Positions 10,168 through 18,069 are shown, counted from the first letter of the stretch. The stretch is 54,946 bases of DNA from an uncultured Schlesneria sp. (GCA_903904835.1 CAIVEI010000160.1:1-54946); one strand, 5' to 3'. Notes: generated by a model not told the origin, from the letters alone. Numbers and translations: made by a program.

Positions 10168-10310
10168 GTAAAAAATACTGTTTTTGATGATCGTCTTCTA
10201 TTGGGTTGCGTTGGGCTGCGGCTCTGATGGTGTAAAATATGCAGTTTTGTGGGGCTGTGTTGGTTTTCATCGTCCTGAATGTCGCCTTACACGGTAAAAT
10301 ATACTTTTTC
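10168..10310. repeat. Three evenly spaced GTAAAATAT-type motifs
   Basis: The copies are GTAAAAAATACTGTTTTT (from 10168), GTAAAATATGCAGTTTTG (from 10232) and GTAAAATATACTTTTTC (from 10294). The start-to-start distances are 64 and 62 bases, about six helical turns. They could be operator sites or worn repeat units. Confidence 0.45.
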
Positions 10311-10331
10311 TTGATTGGTATTTGATTTGCT

Positions 10332-10553
10332 TTACAGGTTCTCCATCAAGTACTCGAACTCAATATTGTTGCACAGGTCGTCGAAGTCTCTTAATTGGGA
10401 TTCGATCGTGAAAATGAGCTGGGTGCGAGGTGTTTCACCGAAAATTTGATGACTCACAAGAGGGTTATTCTCTTGCATTGCATCGTGGATTTCCGGGAAT
10501 AAATCGACTTTTTTGGTTCGTTGAACAGCTTTTGGGCTCGTGGATAGAAGTGT
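10332..10553 (-). pseudogene. Coding-like fragment without a start (gene remnant)
   Basis: An open frame of 73 codons lies between stops on the minus strand and has protein-like composition: SPKAVQRTKKVDLFPEIHDA near its front and FTIESQLRDFDDLCNN then FEYLMENL at its end. The only ATG is internal (10478) and would give 48 residues. I read it as the 3' end of a decayed gene of unknown family. A weakly similar stretch lies antisense to 13640-13750, just ahead of the second copy of the 64-base element. Confidence 0.35.
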
Positions 10554-10630
10554 TTATGTTTCGTGCAGGCGTCAAATGTTGCTACGCGATCGAATGCACA
10601 TAAAAAAACGTAAAAAAACATTTTTTCTAA

Positions 10631-10694
10631 CGATTTTGCCCATTGCCGTGTCAGAGTGGCTGCCTAAAACTCTCCCAACTCGGACACATTAATC
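10631..10694. repeat. 64-base element, copy 1 (upstream of paralogue B)
   Basis: Aligns without gaps to 13830-13893, with 49 of 64 identical positions and the best match at the right end (AACTCGGACA then ATTAATC). It lies about 475 bases before the paralogue B gene. Confidence 0.7.
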
Positions 10695-11168
10695 GAACAT
10701 TAATGAATCCGGGACGCAAAAATTTCAGTCTTTACACATATCGGTGTATGGTCTGAATCAGTGTGAATAACGGAGTCATTCGGTGGTTTTAATGTATGCC
10801 ATCCGCTCAATGGCAGAGCAAGGATTCAAGTTTGGCGGTGGGTGCGAACTGAAGCACCGTTGCTTGAGTCGTGATTGTCGAACGGGCCAACAGGCTTCCC
10901 TTCGGCATTAATGAAGAAGGCTTTTTCGCAAGTTGCAGGCCAGGTTGCATCCAGGCCGCGCGATTGGCTGTGTCAAATTCTGACCGGTTGCGAGTCTGAG
11001 ATTTGAAATCCTGCGCAACCGTTGCGAAGAACCTGAGTCACGCTTATTAACAGTATCAATAAGTGTGTTGAAAATAAGTTGAATTTGACGTGTTCTGTAC
11101 TGTTTATGCCGCTTCATGATCTCGCTTTCACGAAGTGGTTGGTCGATTAAAGTAAGGAGTTTTTTGAA

Positions 11169-11747
11169 ATGAAAGCTTTGAATTCGTGGGTTGCGGTTGT
11201 TGTTGCTAGTTCGGCGATTGCCAGCCAGGCAAGTGCCGATGTCCTGATGGTGGGTGCTCCTGACGTTAACGCAGTGAATCAACAGAAGTCGTTCGACGAA
11301 GTCGGGGATGTTGCGATTGAGAGCCAGGAGAGCTCAAGTCGAGTGCGCCCTGTATTTGTTTCAGGTAGTTTAATCAATAAGTCGAGTACAGGTGCCTGGT
11401 TGATGGCACAAAGCGTTCGTCGCGATGGTGCTGCCCGACCGCAAAAGGTGGAAATGAATCTGTTGGCCGGTCGTGGTCACGGAATCACTCCGATTCCACC
11501 CGATGGAACCGAAGTGCGAGCGATTTCGACGTTCGCTCAGTTTGCTCAAATGTTTAAGCCTACGTCAGACAGTAGTGAGGTTCAGGCGCTGCTTGACGAT
11601 GATGGTGAGATTGTTCCAAAGACGTCGAACATGACCTTGATCGGCCTGTTTACTTTCAGTTTGGCGGGAATCACTGCCGTGATTAGCGCCAGCCGACGTG
11701 GATTCTTCGGTCGTACGACTCGTCAACGTCGTGCTCGGATGTACTGA
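11169..11747 (+). CDS. Small secreted protein, variant-tail family (paralogue B)
   Basis: A 192-residue protein with a signal peptide ending near ASADVL, and no domain I recognise. It is the closest relative of the gene at 14246. Shared blocks: SGSLINKSSTGAWLMAQSVR (about 74-93), ITPIPPDGTEVRAISTFAQF (about 109-128), and the tail IVPKTSNMTLIGLFTFSLAG followed by a hydrophobic run and RRGFFGRTTRQRR. Pro, short hydrophobic helix and terminal Arg cluster match PEP-CTERM architecture except that PEP reads PKT. AAGGAG precedes the ATG, so it is well expressed on paper. Probably exported and anchored by the same or a related sortase system; this is inference. Confidence 0.8.
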   Translation: MKALNSWVAVVVASSAIASQASADVLMVGAPDVNAVNQQKSFDEVGDVAIESQESSSRVRPVFVSGSLINKSSTGAWLMAQSVRRDGAARPQKVEMNLLAGRGHGITPIPPDGTEVRAISTFAQFAQMFKPTSDSSEVQALLDDDGEIVPKTSNMTLIGLFTFSLAGITAVISASRRGFFGRTTRQRRARMY

Positions 11748-11936
11748 TCGGATTGATTCGCAGCCGAAGTCAAAACAACCCCCCTGTTTTGTGTTGCTTT
11801 CGCAGCGTCGATCTCGGGGAAACATCCAGCGTTTTCGTTTACATGCAGTGTTTCGCTGGATACCAACTGAACGGTTTCGACTCCGTGTTTGAATCAAATT
11901 AATTGCAGAATGCAGAGACAATCAAGGGCCAGAGCA

Positions 11937-12743
11937 ATGAATTCGGAAGTGAAAATCAACATGGTTCGCAACTTAATGTCCGCCGGATTTCGTACGGCCA
12001 AATCAACTGTTGTTGCAGTAACGTTGCTTGTTGCACAATCAGCTCACGCAGGTTTAATTGAGACCGTGGAAGCTCCGGGAGTGCAAACGACCACCGCCGC
12101 GAATACGACGACAATCGATTTCAACCAACTTCCGACCGGCTACTCTAACAGTTTAACTGTTAATGTGACTTCGACATTGACGGCAACTTATAGCGGCAAT
12201 TTCTCGATCAACGCTCCTGGTCAATATGGAGGAGCGGTTGATCCATCAACTGGCAAAGACTCGAACTATTTCGCGGTGACGTCCGGTGATGTGACCATGA
12301 CGTTGAGCAATGCTCAAGCCTATTTCGGTTTGTGGATTTCCGCCGCCGATAAATTCAATCAAATTGCGTTCTATAACGGTAGCACGGAAGTCGCCGCGTT
12401 AACTGGGACGGGCGCGTTTCTTTCCTCGTTGCCGTCAACGTACAACGGGAATCCCACTGCGGACTTCAAAGGTCAAGACAGCAGCGAGAAGTTTGTCTTC
12501 GTCAATTTCTACGCACAAACGGCACAAGATGAGTTCAACAAGATTGTCTTGACCAACACGCCTGGTAGCGGGACGATCTTCGAAAGTGACAATCATACCT
12601 TCAGCACGACATTGCAGGCTCCCACTTCGGGCGGGACAAACTTGCAGGCTCCCTCTTCTGTCCCGGAACCCTCTTCGTTCGCCCTGCTTGGTCTCGGCGG
12701 ACTCGGTATGGCGATTCGATCTCTTCGCCGCTGTCGTGCTTAG
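11937..12743 (+). CDS. PEP-CTERM surface protein, Npun_F0296-like
   Basis: A 268-residue exported protein from the ATG at 11937, chosen because AAGGG lies eight bases before it; an ATG at 11961 is possible. The signal peptide ends at SAHAG. The body carries NYFAVTSGDVTMTLSNAQAY and YFGLWISAADKFNQIAFYNG, which resemble the Npun_F0296 family of exosortase-dependent surface proteins. A short repeat (LQAPTSGGT / LQAPSS) links to a canonical sorting tail: VPEPSSFALLGLGGLG then RRCRA. In the usual pathway exosortase cuts near PEP and moves the protein to the cell surface. A diverged paralogue lies at 15229. Confidence 0.88.
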   Translation: MNSEVKINMVRNLMSAGFRTAKSTVVAVTLLVAQSAHAGLIETVEAPGVQTTTAANTTTIDFNQLPTGYSNSLTVNVTSTLTATYSGNFSINAPGQYGGAVDPSTGKDSNYFAVTSGDVTMTLSNAQAYFGLWISAADKFNQIAFYNGSTEVAALTGTGAFLSSLPSTYNGNPTADFKGQDSSEKFVFVNFYAQTAQDEFNKIVLTNTPGSGTIFESDNHTFSTTLQAPTSGGTNLQAPSSVPEPSSFALLGLGGLGMAIRSLRRCRA

Positions 12744-12948
12744 GCTTAAGCAGGACTCAGAACGTCGCGGTGTCGATTGAGCGAATGGTGCTTTGCACAG
12801 TCGTCCGGTTGAGGCGATTGGCATATTTCGAGAAGCGCCCCAGAGGCATCTTGCGCTTGCGATGTGAATTAAGCAGGGTTCTGTGAGGCGATTTGAGCAG
12901 GAAACCCTCGTTGCCACAGTACGAATTTTTATATGGTTTGCGATTTCA

Positions 12949-13866
12949 ATGTTACGTCCCGCTATTTTTTCCGTCCTTTTGCTTCTTGTGGGCGCATCAA
13001 TTGCGACTGCGGGGTTAATCAACTCTTCCCTTGAGTATGGCCAGGCAGCCAACTCGTGGAGCGACCACAGCGACGCCTCGATAAATCCCTCTGGGGGCTG
13101 GTTCACCACTGAATCGGATCATCAAATCGAGATCTGGGGTAACGGATACATGGGAGTCAACGCTTACGATGGAGCCAATTTCGCAGAATTGAATGCAAAC
13201 GCCGTCGGCACGCTTTATCAAACGGCGACGGGTATTGGGTCGGGTGATTTGGTCGATTACCACTTCGCCCACCGTGGTCGTCAAGGCGTTGACACAATGG
13301 AGCTCAAGATCACAGATACGACGACGGGGGCGATCCTGTTCGATCATCAATATTCAGATGGCAATCAGGCTTGGAGCTTTTACTCAGGCAGTTTTACCGT
13401 TGGACCCAACGTCGCTTCGACCGACTCGATCAAGTTTGCTTACGAATCGATCAGTGCAGCAGGCGGGAATCCAACGATAGGGAACTTCCTTGATAATGCG
13501 GACTTCGGGATTGGTGCCAATTCCTCACTCCCTTCCGCGGTACCAGAACCTTCTTCTTTCGCATTGCTCGGGCTGGGTATTCTTGGTTTGGCGATCAGTG
13601 CTTACCGGCGCCGAAAGATGGCGACGCCGATATTGGCTCTAAGAGTTTGTGTGCAAATGGGTTGTGGATTTTCAAGTGTACTCCAAGAGCCCTCTTTTTC
13701 GATATTGTTTCTTCGAATGACAACTTCAATCGGATTTGGATTCAACGAATTTACCCATCTCTCGCAAACGTCGCATGTTGTCGAAAGTGGGGGGCGATGC
13801 CTCAACAATGCAATTTTTTATTTATTCCCCGATTTTCCCTGTTGCCGTTTTCGAGTGCCGGTCTAG
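12949..13866 (+). CDS. PEP-CTERM protein with abnormal C-terminal extension
   Basis: From the ATG at 12949 the protein is 305 residues; an earlier in-frame ATG at 12883 would add a poor N-terminus. A signal peptide (to IATAG) precedes a beta-rich body with GWFTTESDHQIEIWGNGYM and ITDTTTGAILFDHQYSDG, like a jelly-roll surface domain. Then comes a canonical anchor, VPEPSSFALLGLGILGLAIS plus YRRRK. The frame does not stop there but runs on about 83 residues with Cys/Phe-rich, unlikely sequence. A stop at 13640-13642 in the next frame would end the protein eight codons after the Arg cluster. The tail overlaps the repeated block at 13830. The functional product probably ends near 13620-13640. Confidence 0.75.
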   Translation: MLRPAIFSVLLLLVGASIATAGLINSSLEYGQAANSWSDHSDASINPSGGWFTTESDHQIEIWGNGYMGVNAYDGANFAELNANAVGTLYQTATGIGSGDLVDYHFAHRGRQGVDTMELKITDTTTGAILFDHQYSDGNQAWSFYSGSFTVGPNVASTDSIKFAYESISAAGGNPTIGNFLDNADFGIGANSSLPSAVPEPSSFALLGLGILGLAISAYRRRKMATPILALRVCVQMGCGFSSVLQEPSFSILFLRMTTSIGFGFNEFTHLSQTSHVVESGGRCLNNAIFYLFPDFPCCRFRVPV

Positions 13867-13893
13867 AACCATTGCAACTCGGACAAATTAATC
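13830..13893. repeat. 64-base element, copy 2 (upstream of paralogue C)
   Basis: Second copy of the element at 10631, with 49 of 64 positions identical and no gaps. It lies about 350 bases before the paralogue C gene and overlaps the last 37 bases of the extended PEP-CTERM frame. Confidence 0.7.
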
Positions 13894-14245
13894 AGAAGAA
13901 GCAACACAAGACCTGCATGCCATGCAGATCAGTGGAGCACGCAATGAGTTGAATCGCGGTTCACCCTCTGAGTGTCGAAATCTGCCAGCCGTTCGATTGC
14001 TGTCCAGGTTTTGAATTCGACGGGTCCCGAGATTTATGACGACTTCTATGGGACGTGATCGTCGAACTGCTGAATTTGGCTCGTCCGACTAAGTTGAAAA
14101 TGCCATCTCCAAGGTTGCGGGCCGGGTTTTCGGTTCAAGCAACCGAGTACATCGCTCCCCGTCGGGGGAGCGGCTCTTCCATGTGGCGAAAGTCGCATTG
14201 GTCGTACGAATCATGCTTGAAGCTTGTTGAAAAGGGCCAACTGAA
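13867..14245. other. Spacer before paralogue C
   Basis: Apart from the end of the 64-base element, this 380-base stretch shows a GC-rich hairpin near 14155-14172 (GCTCCCC / GGGGAGC around CGTC) and no credible gene. It probably contains the promoter for the gene at 14246. Confidence 0.45.
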
Positions 14246-14836
14246 ATGAAGACTTCGAAATCGTGGGTTGTTTCTATCGTTGTCTGCTCAGTCATTGCTA
14301 GCCAGGCAAACGCCGACGTTCTGATGGTTGGCCCTTTGGAAAGAGTCTCCAATGTAAATGCACTGAGGCCGCTGAGATCGTTTGATGGCGATTGTAACAG
14401 GGCCGTGGAAAATCAGGCGAATTCAAGCCGAGTGCGTTCTCTATTTGTTTCCGGCAGCTTGATCAACAGGAGCAGTATGGGGTCCTGGTTAATAGCACAG
14501 TGCGTTCGTCGTGATACTGCTACCCAACCAAAAAAGACCGAAATCAATCAGTCGATCGGTCGTCGTCGGGAAATCACTCCGATTCCGGCTACTGGAACGG
14601 AAGTTCGGCCAATATCGACATTCGACAATTTTGTTCACAAGTTTAGGGGCCGCAACGAAAGCGATGTCGTTGAAACAAGCGTCCGTCACGGCGATGAGAT
14701 CGTTCCTAGAACGTCTAATATGACCTTGATTGGTTTGTTTGTACTCACTCTGGCGGGAATTACCGCCGCCATTAGCGTAAGTAGGAATGGATTACTCGGG
14801 ATCACGGCAAACTTTCGCCGCTCACGCCGCGTCTGA
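14246..14836 (+). CDS. Small secreted protein, variant-tail family (paralogue C)
   Basis: A 196-residue protein closely related to the gene at 11169. It shares the signal-peptide end (SQANADVLMVG), SGSLINRSSMGSWLIAQ (about 78-94), EITPIPATGTEVRPISTF (about 112-129) and the tail IVPRTSNMTLIGLFVLTLAG, a hydrophobic run and an Arg-rich end. Here Pro-Arg-Thr-Ser stands where PEP would be. The regions between these blocks have diverged in length and charge, which suggests that only the blocks are constrained. AAAAGGG precedes the ATG. Likely an exported, C-terminally anchored surface protein of unknown role. Confidence 0.8.
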   Translation: MKTSKSWVVSIVVCSVIASQANADVLMVGPLERVSNVNALRPLRSFDGDCNRAVENQANSSRVRSLFVSGSLINRSSMGSWLIAQCVRRDTATQPKKTEINQSIGRRREITPIPATGTEVRPISTFDNFVHKFRGRNESDVVETSVRHGDEIVPRTSNMTLIGLFVLTLAGITAAISVSRNGLLGITANFRRSRRV

Positions 14837-15228
14837 TCGGTCAAGAAAGCTTCAGCGCCAAGATCTAACTCATTCGGGCAATCGTTTCCTGGGCACATTG
14901 ATGCAATGTGCCTTGCGGTACTGACCCAAGTGAAATCAAGCAGCGTAATTCCTGTTTCAAACCTGTTTCTCGTTTCAAGGACAATGCCCATGGTCGCGTC
15001 ATCGAAAAAGCTCAGCAACATCTCGATTACTTTTGGCAATTTCCCAGTCATCATTGTGACTTGCTTATTTCTAGCCGTTGCCGACGTGGTCAGGCTATTT
15101 CCAGCAAGACTGCAGCTCCCGTCTACCGAACGATTTTGGTGATCGGCTTTTATCCCTCCTTTCGGTTCTTATGCCCGTATCGCATCTGCAACTAAGGCGC
15201 GTTTAGTAAACAAAATCAAAAAAGGGCC
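14837..15228. other. Spacer with no recognised gene
   Basis: About 390 bases between paralogue C and the acidic-stalk protein. Short open frames on both strands overlap each other and look random. No strong terminator hairpin seen. Confidence 0.4.
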
Positions 15229-16164
15229 ATGCTTATGCATTTTTTTACGAACGTCAGTAAGTCTCGACAGCCCGCTTCGACGGCAATCCGGATTGCGTCA
15301 TTCGCAGCTTTCCTGTCCTGGATGATCATTTCACAATCTGCCGACGCTGGATTAATCGAAGCAGCGAAGGACGCCTCTTGCCATTCGTCCTCCGTTAAAG
15401 AAAAGGCCAACGCCGTCTCAGATCAGCCGCCTGTAAACGATACTGCAACGAATAAGATTCAGGCAGTGACGTTATTTCTTACGCATACGCGTCATCTTAT
15501 GAGCGCGACTTCGAATCTCTATGCTAAGCCCATGGATTTGTCTGCCGTCCTGGGTTCAAAAGATCTTGGATTTACCTCAAGTGAGATTACGATGGCTCTC
15601 ATCAATGCTCACGTTTATGCTCGCCTCAAGATTTCTTCGGACGACAGCGTTAATCATGTCTCACTTTGTTGCGGTGAAAATGAAGTCATTTCTCTCGCTG
15701 ATATGCACAGCATGCTTTTAAGTCCGTTGAAGTCGTATTGCAGAGGTGACATCGACCAATTTCAGGCTTTTAACCCCGAAGATGATGTCTTATTCCTTCC
15801 TTTCAGCTCCCCCTTAACAAATGACGAGCGTCGTACGACCTCGCAGTCAACGACTCCCACGTTTGCTGCGACTTTCGTCGCGGCAAATCACACGATCGGA
15901 AATGCGTCACACACTCAAGTCTCTCGCCGAGCAACGAACGGTGTAGAGTCATCGGATAGTGACGAGTATGACGAAGACAATGGCGAAGACTCATCGGATA
16001 ACAAATCATCTGACGACCGCGCCACAGGCGATCGTCGACCGTTGGGCGCAGAAGTAGATTCGTTTGATCCTCTGATGGCATCTGTCGCCCTCCTTATTTT
16101 CGGGGCAATTGCTTTAGTGGTAAACACTGCTCCCAGGAGAAGTGTGCTCACAACGCAGTTGTAA
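15229..16164 (+). CDS. Diverged Npun_F0296-like protein with acidic stalk and TM anchor
   Basis: A 311-residue secreted protein (signal peptide to about residue 40, SADAGLIEAA). It is a diverged paralogue of the PEP-CTERM gene at 11937: EITMALINAHVYARLKISSD (about 119-138) and N-x-V-S-L...E-V-I-S-L align with the VTMTLSNAQAYFGLWIS region, and FVAANHTIG aligns with FESDNHTFS. The VPEP motif is missing. Residues 239-264 are instead a Ser/Asp/Glu-rich stalk, followed by a hydrophobic helix (about 282-299) and APRRS. It is therefore predicted to be membrane-anchored at its C-terminus with an acidic spacer, possibly calcium-binding. AAAAGGG precedes the start. Confidence 0.7.
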   Translation: MLMHFFTNVSKSRQPASTAIRIASFAAFLSWMIISQSADAGLIEAAKDASCHSSSVKEKANAVSDQPPVNDTATNKIQAVTLFLTHTRHLMSATSNLYAKPMDLSAVLGSKDLGFTSSEITMALINAHVYARLKISSDDSVNHVSLCCGENEVISLADMHSMLLSPLKSYCRGDIDQFQAFNPEDDVLFLPFSSPLTNDERRTTSQSTTPTFAATFVAANHTIGNASHTQVSRRATNGVESSDSDEYDEDNGEDSSDNKSSDDRATGDRRPLGAEVDSFDPLMASVALLIFGAIALVVNTAPRRSVLTTQL

Positions 16165-16261
16165 CTCCACTTCTTAGCAAGGCTGGGAATCATACAGCTT
16201 AATGTTGTAAGCTTCTGCTAACCTTGAAATGTAAGTGTAGTCTGAATCTGCGTCGTGTTTT

Positions 16262-16372
16262 AAATCACTGATGTTCTGCGAGTCAATGTGACTTTCAGAG
16301 TTACCGCCCCGATTCTGTGCCTAGTTGTAGGCATAATAAGCAGAATCAGCCCCAATAATGAGGATCTGATGA
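16262..16372 (+). promoter_or_regulatory. Conserved upstream region, copy 1
   Basis: This region before the gene at 16373 closely matches 17291-17403. Shared stretches include AAATCACTG, GTCAA-GTGACT-TCAGA, ACCGCCCCG-TTCTG and GCAGAATCAGC. It ends in AGGATCTGATGA ahead of the ATG. Probably contains the promoter and leader carried along in a tandem duplication. Confidence 0.6.
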
Positions 16373-17107
16373 ATGGTTTGTTTTCGGAAGCTTGTACTTG
16401 CGGTGGTCGCAAGTGGCATTTTATCGTTCGGCAGCGCTGCAATCGCTGGGATTATCTACGATAATCTTCCTAATCTGTCGTCCTCCGGCGGAACGGATCC
16501 CGTTTACAACGATGGGCCGCTCTACAATTCATTTTCGACTGGAGGAAGCCCGTCGCAATTGACTGACGTGAAGTTAATGCTGTCAGCGACGCCAGGTGTT
16601 CAGTCGAGTTTCATGGTGAGTCTCCTCGCGGACTCATCAAGCACCCCAGGCTCGCCTGTTACGACGCTTGGAACGTTTGACGACAGTACTTTGGCGTCAA
16701 CAGCATCGGTTTACGACATTTCTGTGGCGTCGTACAATTTGGCCGCAAATACTCGTTATTGGGTTGAGTTGAGCTCCGCGACGAGTTTACCTTCGGTTGT
16801 CGCTTGGGACTATGCATCAAATATCACGGGAAGGGGGATCGGAGGGGAATTCTGGGCTAACACGCCGGGCACTTCACCTAGCGTGACAGGGAACACGCAC
16901 GAGACACCTCCTTACCTAATGCAAGTGACGACGACACAATCATCTGACGCACCGATAGTAATTGATCCTACCCCTCCCCCCGTCAACCCCAACCCGCCAG
17001 AACCTCCTACTTCCAACGTCCCTGAACCCGGCACGCTCTGCCAAGCGCTTACAGCGGTGGCAATCGGGAGTGTCGTATTCGTCCGTCGTCGTATGATTCG
17101 TTCGTGA
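16373..17107 (+). CDS. PEP-CTERM protein, choice-of-anchor R-like, Pro-rich stalk
   Basis: A 244-residue exported surface protein. The signal peptide ends near AAIAG. The body begins IYDNLP and contains DGPLYNSFSTGG, VSLLADSSSTPGSP, LGTFDD and NTRYWVELSS, a pattern I associate with the choice-of-anchor R domain of surface proteins (moderate confidence in the name). A proline-rich linker (about 197-214, PTPPPVNPNPPEPP) precedes the sorting signal VPEPGTLCQALTAVAIG and RRRMIRS. AGGA lies eight bases upstream of the ATG. It is a tandem paralogue of the gene at 17404, which lacks the proline linker. Confidence 0.86.
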   Translation: MVCFRKLVLAVVASGILSFGSAAIAGIIYDNLPNLSSSGGTDPVYNDGPLYNSFSTGGSPSQLTDVKLMLSATPGVQSSFMVSLLADSSSTPGSPVTTLGTFDDSTLASTASVYDISVASYNLAANTRYWVELSSATSLPSVVAWDYASNITGRGIGGEFWANTPGTSPSVTGNTHETPPYLMQVTTTQSSDAPIVIDPTPPPVNPNPPEPPTSNVPEPGTLCQALTAVAIGSVVFVRRRMIRS

Positions 17108-17171
17108 CCAGGGTGACTTTAAAAGTTACCGAGCTTCGACTGCGGAGTGTATCTCTGAATTTCGAATGAAT

Positions 17172-17222
17172 GGCCGGCTCAAGCAGGTGTTACGGCTGGA
17201 GCCGGCCGTGTTTGTATTTGTT
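17172..17222 (+). terminator. Probable terminator
   Basis: The 9-base arms GGCCGGCTC (17172-17180) and GAGCCGGCC (17199-17207) are followed by a T-rich stretch, 65 bases after the stop codon of the gene at 16373. Confidence 0.6.
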
Positions 17223-17290
17223 TTAAGTTCTGTAGACACAGCAGGCATTGAGCGACTGTTGATCGGATGCATCCTTCGCCCGCTTGTTTG

Positions 17291-17403
17291 AAATCACTGA
17301 AGATCTGTTAGTCAACGTGACTCTCAGACTGACCGCCCCGGTTCTGCCGCCAATGTTCAGGCGTGTTTTGCAGAATCAGCACTAAGAGCTTAGGATTGAA
17401 TGA
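17291..17403 (+). promoter_or_regulatory. Conserved upstream region, copy 2
   Basis: Partner of 16262-16372. The conserved blocks keep nearly the same distance from the start codon and end in AGGATTGAATGA before the ATG, as expected for a duplicated promoter and ribosome-binding region. Confidence 0.6.
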
Positions 17404-18069
17404 ATGTGTTTTTCTCGGAAGCTTGCGTTTGCGACTGTCGCAGGCTGCATTTTGTCTTTTGTAAGTGCTGTAAATGCAGGAGAGATCTACAATAATCTTC
17501 CTCCTGTCACGTCCATTGGCAGCTTCGACCCTGTTTTCGACGACGGTCCATCTTACAACTCGTTTTCAACAGGCAGCAATGCTGAATTGCTCACTGACAT
17601 CAAGATGCTTCTTACCGGAACGGGGGGTACACCATCGCAATTCACGGTGAGTCTTCTTGCTGATTCATCAAACGCACCTGGATCGCTCCTCTCGACGCTT
17701 GGAACGTTTAACGATAGTGATAAATTGTCACTAACGGCATCTGTGGTCGATGTTTCCGGCGGCTCGTATGCTCTGGCCGCCAATACTCGTTATTGGGTTG
17801 AGTTGAGCAGTACCGCGCCGAGTCCCCCTTCAACTGTAGCATGGAACTATGCATCAAGTGCTGCGGGAGTGGGTGTTAGTAGTGAATACTGGGCCTACAC
17901 TCCAGGGGGTGTTCTCACGGTTTCTGCAAATTCGGATGTATCTACTCCCTATCAGATGTCAGTGACAACTTCTTCTGCAGTTCCCGAACCCGGCACGTTC
18001 TGTCAAGTTCTGACGGCGTTGGGAGTCGGAGTTTTTGCGATCGCACGTCGTCGAATGATTCGCTCATGA
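17404..18069 (+). CDS. PEP-CTERM protein, choice-of-anchor R-like
   Basis: A 221-residue tandem paralogue of the preceding gene, 1,031 bases downstream start to start. The signal peptide ends near AVNAG. The matching body includes IYNNLP, DDGPSYNSFSTG, VSLLADSSNAPGS, LGTFND and NTRYWVELSS. The anchor is VPEPGTFCQVLTALGVGVFA followed by RRRMIRS. There is no Pro-rich linker before the anchor, so the two proteins may stand at different distances from the surface. A strong terminator follows the gene and ends the plus-strand surface-protein cluster. Confidence 0.86.
   Translation: MCFSRKLAFATVAGCILSFVSAVNAGEIYNNLPPVTSIGSFDPVFDDGPSYNSFSTGSNAELLTDIKMLLTGTGGTPSQFTVSLLADSSNAPGSLLSTLGTFNDSDKLSLTASVVDVSGGSYALAANTRYWVELSSTAPSPPSTVAWNYASSAAGVGVSSEYWAYTPGGVLTVSANSDVSTPYQMSVTTSSAVPEPGTFCQVLTALGVGVFAIARRRMIRS

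Larger units (their letters stand above)
9825..11168. other. 1.3-kb gene-poor stretch inside the surface-protein cluster
   Basis: No full gene is convincing here. The stretch holds three spaced AT-rich motifs (10168-10310), a coding-like fragment on the minus strand (10332-10553), an A/T-rich tract near 10600-10628 and a 64-base element repeated at 13830 (10631-10694). Shorter open frames between 9825 and 10270 lack plausible starts or composition. Confidence 0.5.
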
